DNA of 48,341 nt, taken from positions 1-48,341 of the forward strand of contig LZRV01000144.1 in the NCBI GenBank assembly GCA_002159065.1, given 5' to 3'. The position numbers were made by a program, and so were the translations under genes. This stretch comes from Paenibacillaceae bacterium ZCTH02-B3. GTDB lineage: Bacteria; Bacillota; Bacilli; Paenibacillales; Paenibacillaceae. Under the pieces are notes generated by a model. That model saw nothing but the letters and a program-made list of their open reading frames with translations. It had not been told where the DNA came from and did not search any database. The stretch's first letter is position 1. Each line of letters begins with the position of its first letter. Positions 1-7,518 of this stretch are shown here, in pieces.

Positions 1-447
1 CATCAATCTGCCACAGCATGCCCGCTTGAGGTTTACGGGGCCGCGATCGGTGAGCCTTTGGACGACGGCGCAAGCGTGCGGGACGAAGGCGGCCTTCCAG
101 CAGAATGCGGCGGACCGAAGAGACGCTTAAATGGATGTCCTCGTGTTCGGCCAAAAGCTCGGCAAAGTGGGTGGAATTGCTTCCAAGTAGCGATCCCGGT
201 ACAGGGACATCACGCGTTGTTTGAGCGAGTCGGCCAAGGTGTGAACGGGCTTTCGGCCCCGATTCCCATGAGCGATGGCCTTTGCACCTCCGTGACGATA
301 TTTGGCCTTGAGCCGATACGCTTGCCGGATGCTGATGCCGAGCGTGCGCGCAACATCCTGTTCCGTGAGACGGCCCTCCATCCACTTCTCGACAACCATA
401 GCACGTTTCAGTTCGCTCTTCGTCAAGGTTATCTGCTCCTTACTCAT
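1..447 (-). pseudogene. ISNCY-like (IS1202-type) transposase, N-terminal part, frameshifted
   Basis: The first 89 codons, from ATG at 447, encode a helix-turn-helix DNA-binding region (TEQDVARTLGISIRQAYRL) typical of ISNCY/IS1202-group transposases. At about 178-180 one base is missing: the reading frame leaves the family sequence after YRDRYLEA and ends in unrelated residues. Shifting frame restores a sensible continuation (NSTHFAELLAEHEDIHLSV, then VRRILLEGRLRPARLRRR) up to MLWQID at the window edge, where D would be the first residue of the DDE catalytic core. The element continues beyond base 1. An AAGGAG at 440-435 precedes a TTG (codon 8), so translation may begin there. No classic slippery heptamer is visible at the junction, so decay is more likely than programmed frameshifting. 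Confidence 0.75.
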
Positions 448-449
448 AC

Positions 450-495
450 TGACATTTTCTCGGAACAGTTACACCCTGACAATATCACAGAACAA
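450..495. repeat. Two 19-bp direct repeats of TGACA type at the transposon edge
   Basis: TGACATTTTCTCGGAACAG (450-468) and TGACAATATCACAGAACAA (477-495) match at 14 of 19 positions with a 27-bp period. They lie just outside the transposase start, where subterminal transposase-binding repeats are expected. A third related string, ACATTTTCTGACAA, is at 560-573. The exact element end and target duplication cannot be fixed from this window. Confidence 0.5.
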
Positions 496-585
496 CAACA
501 GGAAACGGGCGCACGGGCTTGACAAGCGGGGGAATGTGGGGTTACGTTTTTACACATGTACATTTTCTGACAAGGGGAGTTTGGG

Positions 586-1572
586 ATGATGGCGGAAAAA
601 ATCCAAATCGGCATCGTGGGATACGGCAACCTGGGACGGGGCGTCGCGGCGGCCGTCGAACGGACGCCGGACATGGAGCTTACGGCCGTGTTCACCCGCC
701 GGAATCCGGCGGAGCTTTCCGGGCCGGACGGTGTCGCCGTCCGCCACGTTTCGGAAGCGGACGCGTACCGGGACCGGATTGACGTCATGATCCTGTGCGG
801 CGGATCGGCCACGGACCTGCCGGAGCAGGGGCCGCGGTTCGCGCGTCTGTTCAATACCGTGGACAGTTTCGATACCCATGCCAAAATTCCGGAATACTTC
901 GAACAAGTGGACGCCGCGGCGAAGGCCGCGGGGCGCGTGGCGGTCATCTCCACGGGCTGGGATCCCGGCCTGTTTTCCCTGAATCGCCTGATCATGGAAG
1001 CCGTCTTGCCGGACGGCAAGGAATACACGTTCTGGGGCAAAGGGGTAAGCCAGGGGCATTCGGACGCCATCCGCCGGCTGGAAGGCGTGAAAAACGCCGT
1101 GCAGTACACGATTCCGGTCGAGGAAGCCATCGAACGCATCCGCGCGGGGGAAACGCCGGAGCTTTCCACACGGGAGAAGCATATCCGGGAATGCTTCGTC
1201 GTGCCGCACGAGGGAGCCGACCTGGCCAGGATCGAACGGGACATCGTGACCATGCCCCATTACTTCGCCGATTACCATACGATCGTCCATTTCATCGACG
1301 AAGAAGAGCTCCGGGCCAAACACTCGGCGATGCCGCACGGCGGGTTCGTCATCCGCAGCGGCGTAACCGGCCGGGGCACGAGGCAGATCGTCGAATTTTC
1401 CCTGAAACTGGGCAGCAATCCGGAGTTTACGGCCAGCGTCCTGACCGCTTACGCCCGCGCCGCCCATCGCCTGCACAAGGAAGGCGCGACCGGCGCGAAA
1501 ACGGTGTTCGACATCGCCCCCTCCTACCTGTCGCTCCGTTCTCCGGAGGAGCTTAGAAAAGAGTTATTGTAA
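586..1572 (+). CDS. ddh: meso-diaminopimelate D-dehydrogenase
   Basis: 328 residues, the usual length of NADP-dependent meso-diaminopimelate dehydrogenase. This enzyme converts tetrahydrodipicolinate, ammonia and NADPH directly to meso-diaminopimelate for lysine and peptidoglycan synthesis. The N-terminal Rossmann motif is GIVGYGNLGRG (residues about 8-18). The family segments VDSFDTHAKIPEYF, STGWDPGLFSLNR, GKGVSQGHSDAIRR and MPHGGFVIRSG follow in the expected order. AAGGGGAG at 572-579 serves either ATG 586 or ATG 589. It is a single-gene unit beside the transposon remnant, with a TTGACA at 519-524 upstream but only a poor -10. Ddh is patchily distributed among Firmicutes, so acquisition is possible, though composition looks like its neighbours. 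Confidence 0.93.
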   Translation: MMAEKIQIGIVGYGNLGRGVAAAVERTPDMELTAVFTRRNPAELSGPDGVAVRHVSEADAYRDRIDVMILCGGSATDLPEQGPRFARLFNTVDSFDTHAKIPEYFEQVDAAAKAAGRVAVISTGWDPGLFSLNRLIMEAVLPDGKEYTFWGKGVSQGHSDAIRRLEGVKNAVQYTIPVEEAIERIRAGETPELSTREKHIRECFVVPHEGADLARIERDIVTMPHYFADYHTIVHFIDEEELRAKHSAMPHGGFVIRSGVTGRGTRQIVEFSLKLGSNPEFTASVLTAYARAAHRLHKEGATGAKTVFDIAPSYLSLRSPEELRKELL

Positions 1573-1590
1573 CAGATCAATACATGCTTG

Positions 1591-1620
1591 TGACAGATTT
1601 TTGACAGATATTCTGACAAA
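1591..1620. repeat. Three phased TGACA repeats between ddh and gdhA
   Basis: TGACAGAT at 1591-1598 and 1602-1609 and TGACAAA at 1614-1620 are spaced 11 and 12 bp apart, about one helical turn. They sit in an AT-rich island upstream of gdhA and overlap a possible -35 TTGACA at 1601-1606. They could be an operator or simply AT-rich coincidence. Confidence 0.35.
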
Positions 1621-1659
1621 CGATAAATTTTTTATTCCATCATTATAAATATCTTCTGT

Positions 1660-1689
1660 TTTACAAATTTGTTTTCCAGCACTTATAAT
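1660..1689 (+). promoter_or_regulatory. Candidate sigma-A promoter of gdhA
   Basis: -35 TTTACA (1660-1665), an 18-bp spacer and a perfect -10 TATAAT (1684-1689). The predicted start near 1696 leaves a leader of about 92 nt before ATG 1789. A second weaker pair, TTGACA (1601-1606) and TAAATT (1624-1629) with 17 bp between them, lies upstream. Confidence 0.6.
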
Positions 1690-1770
1690 TAGGTGTCGTG
1701 AAAGCGATCGCCGGGATGGTCCAAATCCGTTCGTCCCAGTTCCGGTGCGGCCTCCCGGCGAAATCTTTGA

Positions 1771-3150
<1,380 letters not shown>

Positions 3151-3169
3151 TGTCGCGACGGGAACAAGC

Positions 3170-3201
3170 GAGCCGCGGCTCGAAGCCGCGGCTCATTTTT
3201 T
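3170..3201 (+). terminator. Rho-independent terminator of gdhA
   Basis: Perfect 11-bp stem GAGCCGCGGCT (3170-3180), CGA loop, complementary arm 3184-3194, then ATTTTTT. The distal arm overlaps the msrAB stop codon (3193-3195) on the opposite strand. The minus-strand side has no T-run, so it acts mainly on gdhA. Confidence 0.9.
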
Positions 3202-4188
3202 CTCCTCTTCTTCAAACAGTTTCAGATACTCCCCGTATCCTTCTTCCGCCAGTCGCTCCTTCGGGATGAAGCGCAAGGCGGCGGAGTTGATGCAATAGCG
3301 CAGCCCCGTGGGCGGCGGTCCGTCCGGGAACACGTGGCCCAGGTGGGAATCGGCGATGCCGCTGCGCACCTCCGTGCGGATCATGTTGTGGCTGAAGTCG
3401 GGCTTTTCCACGATGTGCGCGCCGGGCAGCGGCCGGGTGAAACTGGGCCACCCGCAGCCGGAATCGAATTTGTCCTTCGAACTGAACAGCGGCTCGCCGG
3501 ACACCACATCCACATAGATGCCCTCTTCAAAATGGTTCCAGTATTCGTTCCGGAAAGGCGGCTCCGTCGCGTTGTGCTGCGTGACGGCAAACTGCATCGG
3601 CGTCAGGCGCTTTTTCAGTTCTTCCAGATTTTTGTCCTTGGGCCAGTGCCGGGCGAGAAACGCTTCCCTGCCGGAGCCTGTCCGGTACATCCAGTAACGC
3701 AGCGGATTTTTCCGGTAATAATCCTGGTGGTACTCTTCCGCGGGCCAAAAGGGACCGGCCGGCACGATTTCTGTCACGATCGGCTTGTCGAACTTGCCGC
3801 TTTGCTCAAGCTCCCGTTTCGATTCCTCCGCCAGGCGCCGCTGCTCCTCGTCGTGGTAGAAAATCGCGGTGCGGTACGAATCGCCCCGGTCGGCGAACTG
3901 GCCTCCGGGGTCCGTCGGATCGATCTGCCTCCAGAACACGTCGAGCAGCTGACGGTAGGAAACGCGGGACGGGTCGAAGGTGATCTGCACCGCCTCGGCG
4001 TGTCCCGTTGTGCCCGCGCACACTTCCTCGTAGGTCGGATTTGGCTTGTGGCCGCCGGTGTAACCGGAGACGACCTTGACGACGCCCGGAATTTTGTCAA
4101 ACGGGGATACCATGCACCAGAAACATCCCCCCGCAAACGTCGCCAGCGCCAGTCCATCGGCGCCGCCGGAGCCGGTTTCGTTCGCCAT
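3193..4188 (-). CDS. msrAB: Bifunctional peptide methionine sulfoxide reductase MsrA/MsrB
   Basis: 331 residues from ATG 4188, chosen because AAAGGAGGG (4206-4198) lies 9 nt upstream. The reading frame extends further 5' but without support. The N-terminal MsrA domain carries the catalytic GGCFWC motif (Cys22) and reduces the S-epimer of methionine sulfoxide. The C-terminal MsrB domain has [16 protein letters not shown] and the catalytic RYCINSAAL, and reduces the R-epimer. The CxxC pairs of zinc-binding MsrB forms are not visible, so this is the metal-free type. No signal peptide is seen, so it is probably a cytoplasmic oxidative-damage repair enzyme. It is divergent from rpsT. Confidence 0.95.
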   Translation of the reverse strand: MANETGSGGADGLALATFAGGCFWCMVSPFDKIPGVVKVVSGYTGGHKPNPTYEEVCAGTTGHAEAVQITFDPSRVSYRQLLDVFWRQIDPTDPGGQFADRGDSYRTAIFYHDEEQRRLAEESKRELEQSGKFDKPIVTEIVPAGPFWPAEEYHQDYYRKNPLRYWMYRTGSGREAFLARHWPKDKNLEELKKRLTPMQFAVTQHNATEPPFRNEYWNHFEEGIYVDVVSGEPLFSSKDKFDSGCGWPSFTRPLPGAHIVEKPDFSHNMIRTEVRSGIADSHLGHVFPDGPPPTGLRYCINSAALRFIPKERLAEEGYGEYLKLFEEEEKK

Positions 4189-4224
4189 GCCGCTGGACCC
4201 TCCTTTCGGCCGTTTCGCTCTTTT

Positions 4225-4233
4225 ATTATAACA
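4225..4233 (-). promoter_or_regulatory. Extended -10 promoter of msrAB
   Basis: On the minus strand TGTTATAAT gives a TGn extension plus a perfect TATAAT at 4230-4225, about 19 nt upstream of the ribosome binding site. No good -35 is present at 17-18 bp. Confidence 0.5.
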
Positions 4234-4267
4234 AAATCCCGGACGGGTTCCTCTTCGCAATTCGCGC

Positions 4268-4296
4268 TTGCGCGCCGGCCCCGCCCATGATAAAAT
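4268..4296 (+). promoter_or_regulatory. Candidate promoter of rpsT
   Basis: -35 TTGCGC (4268-4273), 17-bp spacer, -10 TAAAAT (4291-4296) preceded by TGA, an extended -10. The start near 4303 leaves a leader of about 50 nt. Confidence 0.5.
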
Positions 4297-4351
4297 AACG
4301 AAAGTTGCGTAAAGGAAAGACTTGCCCTTGTTCTCGCGGGAGGTGAACCGG

Positions 4352-4654
4352 ATGCCCAACATCAAGTCCGCCATCAAACGGGTCAAAACGAGCGAAAAAC
4401 GCCGCTTGCGCAACGCTTCCCTCAAATCCGCCCTGCGCACGGCCCTGAAGAAAGCCGAACAAGCCATCGCCGGCGCGGATCCGGAAGCGGCCAGGGAAGC
4501 GGTCAAGTTCGCCCAGCGGAAGCTGGACAAGGCGGTCACCAAAGGAATCATCCACAAGAACGCGGCTGCCCGCAAGAAGTCCCGCCTGGCCCAGAAGCTG
4601 AACGCGAAGATCGCCAAGCAGGATGAAGGCGCGCAGGAGCAAGCCGGCGCGTGA
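4352..4654 (+). CDS. rpsT: 30S ribosomal protein S20
   Basis: 100 residues, very basic. It begins [18 protein letters not shown], the hallmark N-terminus of S20, and continues with the helical [15 protein letters not shown] and [20 protein letters not shown] segments that bind 16S rRNA. GGGAGGTG (4338-4345) precedes ATG 4352. An upstream in-frame ATG at 4322 lacks a ribosome binding site and is not used here. The C-terminal tail [10 protein letters not shown] is a small acidic extension. It is convergent with holA across a shared terminator, as in the Bacillus holA-rpsT arrangement. Confidence 0.97.
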   Translation: MPNIKSAIKRVKTSEKRRLRNASLKSALRTALKKAEQAIAGADPEAAREAVKFAQRKLDKAVTKGIIHKNAAARKKSRLAQKLNAKIAKQDEGAQEQAGA

Positions 4655-4655
4655 C

Positions 4656-4692
4656 AAAGGGGTTGATCCCGAAACGGGACCAACCCCTTTTG
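4656..4692. terminator. Bidirectional terminator between rpsT and holA
   Basis: AAAGGGGTTGATCCCG, an AAA loop, then CGGGACCAACCCCTTTT. This is a long near-perfect stem with one A/C mismatch, T-rich on the plus strand and preceded by A residues that give a T-run on the minus strand. It can stop both rpsT and holA transcripts. Confidence 0.85.
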
Positions 4693-4698
4693 CGTTTC

Positions 4699-5745
4699 TT
4701 ATCTCCCGGCCGCGGAACGTTCCGCGACGCCTTCCCATCCCGTGCGGAGCAGGAACAGCTCGAGGCCGAGCGCCTTGTCGACGCGGCCGGTCTTCATGTC
4801 GTGGTCCAGCTCCGCCAGCCGTTGCAGAATGCGGATGAGGCGTTCCGTCGAAAAACGGGCGGCCTGTTCGCCGCTTCTCCGCACGGCGTAAGGGTGCAGC
4901 CCGAGTTCCGCCGCGATCCGCTGCTCACGCATGCCCTTGCGGGACAGCTCCTTCACGTGCAGCATGTTGCGGAACTGGCTGACCAGCAGGGCCACCAGCC
5001 GGACCGGCTCTTCCCGGCGCCTGAGCAGCTCGCGCAACAGGGACACGGCGCGGTCCGTGCGCATGGCGGCGATTTCCTCGGCCAGCCCGAACACGCTCTG
5101 CTCCACGCTCACCGGCACGAGCCGGCGCACCGCTTCCGCGTCCACCCTGCCCCCCGGTCCGGCGTGCAGGCACAGTTTGTCCAATTCCGCCGCGAGATCC
5201 CCCATGGCGGGGCCCACTCGGCGCAAGAGCTCCGCGACCGCCTCCGCGTCCGCCGTCCGCCCCTGCCGTTCCGCCCGTCTCTTAAGCCACGCCTTCAGTT
5301 CCAGTTCCGACAGCGGCGGGAACGCGAAGATGAACCCTTTGTTCCGGAACTCCCTGACGATTTTTTTTCGTTCGTCCGGTTTCGCCCCGTCCAGGAGAAA
5401 CACCAGCACCGTCGAATCCAGGGGATTCTCCGCGTACTTCAGCAGCCTTTCGGTGCGGACCTCCCCGGCCGCCTTGCCGGCGCCGAACACGGCCGCGTCC
5501 CGGACGAGGATCACTTTGCGCGCGGTGAAAAAAGGCGGCGTTTCCGCCTCGTCCAGAATCTCGTCGAGGGACGTCTCGGCGGTGTCGAACCGGATGACGG
5601 CCATTTCCCGGTGCTCAGGCTCCACCGCCGCCTGGATTAGCCGCTCCGCGAATTCGTTCAGCAGGTAGGTTTCCTCGCCGTGGCAGACGTATACGGGCCG
5701 GATGCGTCCGTCGCGCAACTCGCGGAACAACTGACGGGAATTCAT
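4699..5745 (-). CDS. holA: DNA polymerase III delta subunit (clamp loader)
   Basis: 348 residues from ATG 5745. The start is fixed by GGGGAGG (about 5759-5753) and by an ATGA overlap with the upstream gene (5745-5742). The N-terminus RPVYVCHGEETYLLNEFAERL is the family signature of the Walker-like first domain, without a functional P-loop as usual for delta. The middle and C-terminal helical regions (LKAWLKRRAERQGR, VEQSVFGLAEEIA, LVSQFRNMLHVKELSRKG) match HolA/YqeN. Delta opens the beta sliding clamp during loading. In Bacillus holA sits near comEC and rpsT. Here an ECF sigma/anti-sigma pair lies between comEC and holA, and holA is the last gene of that operon. Confidence 0.92.
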   Translation of the reverse strand: MNSRQLFRELRDGRIRPVYVCHGEETYLLNEFAERLIQAAVEPEHREMAVIRFDTAETSLDEILDEAETPPFFTARKVILVRDAAVFGAGKAAGEVRTERLLKYAENPLDSTVLVFLLDGAKPDERKKIVREFRNKGFIFAFPPLSELELKAWLKRRAERQGRTADAEAVAELLRRVGPAMGDLAAELDKLCLHAGPGGRVDAEAVRRLVPVSVEQSVFGLAEEIAAMRTDRAVSLLRELLRRREEPVRLVALLVSQFRNMLHVKELSRKGMREQRIAAELGLHPYAVRRSGEQAARFSTERLIRILQRLAELDHDMKTGRVDKALGLELFLLRTGWEGVAERSAAGR

Positions 5746-6827
5746 GGCGACGCCTCCCCGCCGGATTTCCCGGCGAGGGTCAGATCGACCGTGTATTCGG
5801 CGCGGTTTCCGTCGGGACCGACCCACACATACCGCAGCCGGTCGCCGCTCTCCTCCCATTCGACGCCGGTGATGGTCCCTTCCCGGAGGGAAGCCTGGAA
5901 CATCACTTTTTCGCTGGCAGCGTCGGTCACTTTCAACGCATCGCCCTCCACGTAGGCGATCCATCTGCCGTCTGGCGACGGCCATTCCGGCCGTTCCGCG
6001 GTGATCGCGTAATCGGACATCATCCCGTCTTGATCCATCGGCACGCCCGGCCGGGAACCGCCTTCCGCCGCGTCCGGCTCGGCGCTTTCAAGGACGGGCG
6101 TTTCGCCTCCGAAGCCGAACGCGAACCCGCCGGCCGCTTCCCCGTCTTCCGCCGCCTTTGCGGTGGGATCTTCGGCGGCTTCCGGGGCGCCGCTCCCTGT
6201 GTCGCCCCGCATCGAACGGAGTTCCGCGACGCCGGATGACCCGGAACGGCTCCCGCCGGCCGCGGGAGTCCGAACGTTCATGGTTCTTTCCACGGCGACG
6301 GGAGCGCCCGCATCGGGCGCGTTCGGGGCGGAACCGGAGGATGCTCCGGAAGCCGCCGACATCGGCGCGAATTCCTCCTGCGCGGACGGCGCCGAGCCGG
6401 CGTCGCCGGCGGACGGGGACCGCTGGAACCATTGCCCGAACCCGCCGTTCACCAGCCACAGCCCGATCACGAGGCCGAACACCGCCGCGGCGGCGGCCCG
6501 GAAGTACATGGAGGTTCCGGGGAGGCGGAACGGACGGCGCGCCGGGGGCGGTGAGCCGGCTCCGTCGCCCTGCGGCGCGGAAACGGAAGATCCGGCGGCA
6601 TCCGCCGCGAGCCGGTCCAGCTGCGGCAAAATGGCGTCCACCAGGCTGTAGGGCGGAACGACGCGCGGAAGCTGCTCCAGTTCGTCGGACAATTTTTTCA
6701 GCCTAGCGAACAGTTCGGCGCATTCCGGGCATTCCGCCAGATGCTGCCGCATGCGGGCTTTTTCCAGATCGTCAAGATCCCGGTCCAGCTCGCGCTGCAT
6801 CAGTTCCATCACCTCTTCGCATTTCAT
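5742..6827 (-). CDS. Zinc-finger anti-sigma factor with large extracytoplasmic domain
   Basis: 361 residues from ATG 6827, which overlaps the sigma-factor stop as ATGA. Residues 1-40 form a zf-HC2 anti-sigma domain: Cys3, then His29-x3-Cys33-x2-Cys36. A single membrane segment spans about 109-127 (FRAAAAAVFGLVIGLWLV). The outside part begins with a low-complexity Ser/Ala/Gly/Pro/Glu-rich stretch to about residue 270. It ends in a segment around 278-345 (RPEWPSPDGRWIAYVEGD, then GVEWEESGDRLRYVWVGPDG) resembling TolB/PD40 beta-propeller repeats. By family knowledge it holds the adjacent sigma factor inactive until proteolysis. The propeller-like tail is an inference from the WSPDGxxIAY-type motif. 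Its position is RsiW-like but the sensor domain is not. Confidence 0.85.
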   Translation of the reverse strand: MKCEEVMELMQRELDRDLDDLEKARMRQHLAECPECAELFARLKKLSDELEQLPRVVPPYSLVDAILPQLDRLAADAAGSSVSAPQGDGAGSPPPARRPFRLPGTSMYFRAAAAAVFGLVIGLWLVNGGFGQWFQRSPSAGDAGSAPSAQEEFAPMSAASGASSGSAPNAPDAGAPVAVERTMNVRTPAAGGSRSGSSGVAELRSMRGDTGSGAPEAAEDPTAKAAEDGEAAGGFAFGFGGETPVLESAEPDAAEGGSRPGVPMDQDGMMSDYAITAERPEWPSPDGRWIAYVEGDALKVTDAASEKVMFQASLREGTITGVEWEESGDRLRYVWVGPDGNRAEYTVDLTLAGKSGGEASP

Positions 6828-7372
6828 CCCCGGACACCACCTTTCTGGCAATCCTGAAGCAATACCTGCAGCTGCTGCCGGGCGCGAAACAGATAGGACT
6901 TGACGGTATTGAGCGGAAGATTCAGGGATTCGGCGATCTCGCCGTAGGAAAAATCCTGCAGATACCTCAGCACCACCACCGTCCGGTGATGGTCCGGAAG
7001 CTTCCCGATCGCTTCCCGGATCTCCCGCATCGTGAAGGAACCCATCACTTCCGACTCCACATCGTCCCTTGCGCGAAAGACGAGCTCGTGCTCCTCGATG
7101 GAGACCGACGGCCGCCTGCGGCGGAAACGGTCGATGCAGATGTTGGTCACAATCCGTTGCACCCAGGTGCCGAATTTGGCTTTTTCCTCATAAGATCCGA
7201 TATTCGTATAAATGCGGATCAGCGCTTCCTGCGAAGCGTCCAGCGCATCCTGTTCGTCGTTGAGCAGATAGTAAGCCGTTCTGTAGACCTGATGTTCGAT
7301 TTCCCGCAGCAGCCTGACGAGCGCCTCCCGGTCGCCCGACTGGGCCGCTTTCACGAGATCAGGTTCCACCAC
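6824..7372 (-). CDS. sigW: ECF RNA polymerase sigma factor, SigW-like
   Basis: 182 residues from GTG 7372, preceded by GGAGGAGGGG. Region 2 (DALDASQEALIRIYTNIGSY, then FGTWVQRIVTNICIDRFRRR) and region 4 (LPDHHRTVVVLRYLQDFSY and NLPLNTVKSYLFRARQQL) are separated by a short acidic linker, the two-domain layout of ECF sigma factors. Sequence and the following zinc anti-sigma gene suggest a SigW-type envelope-stress regulator. The exact ECF subgroup cannot be proved by eye. Translation of sigma and anti-sigma is coupled by ATGA, typical for pairs that must be made in balance. A possible self-recognised promoter lies upstream. Confidence 0.88.
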   Translation of the reverse strand: MVEPDLVKAAQSGDREALVRLLREIEHQVYRTAYYLLNDEQDALDASQEALIRIYTNIGSYEEKAKFGTWVQRIVTNICIDRFRRRRPSVSIEEHELVFRARDDVESEVMGSFTMREIREAIGKLPDHHRTVVVLRYLQDFSYGEIAESLNLPLNTVKSYLFRARQQLQVLLQDCQKGGVRG

Positions 7373-7402
7373 GCAAGGCCCCTCCTCCCGTGCACTTTCC
7401 CT

Positions 7403-7429
7403 GACGCGACAAACCTCCGAAATGTTGCA
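7403..7429 (-). promoter_or_regulatory. Possible ECF-type autoregulatory promoter
   Basis: On the minus strand TGCAAC (7429-7424), 17 bp, then CGTC (7406-7403). This is one mismatch each from the SigW-type pattern TGAAAC / CGTA (usual spacer 16-17), placed 31 nt before the GTG start. A weak sigma-A pair (CGGACA, 17 bp, TAGACT) lies just upstream. Confidence 0.4.
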
Positions 7430-7518
7430 AATCCCAGTCTAGCAGATTGTCGGCGTTTTGTCCGCCGTGCAAATGATGCCGTTTTTTCCTGATACGCCAT
7501 TTTTCGCCCACGGTTGCG

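Noticed and set aside
178..180. Programmed ribosomal frameshift in the ISNCY transposase
   Set aside because: No A6/A7 or X-XXY-YYZ slippery site and no obvious stimulatory hairpin at the junction. A simple one-base loss explains it.
4322..4351. Longer S20 with ten extra N-terminal residues
   Set aside because: The upstream ATG has no ribosome binding site, while GGGAGGTG is well placed for ATG 4352, where the conserved MPNIKSA begins.
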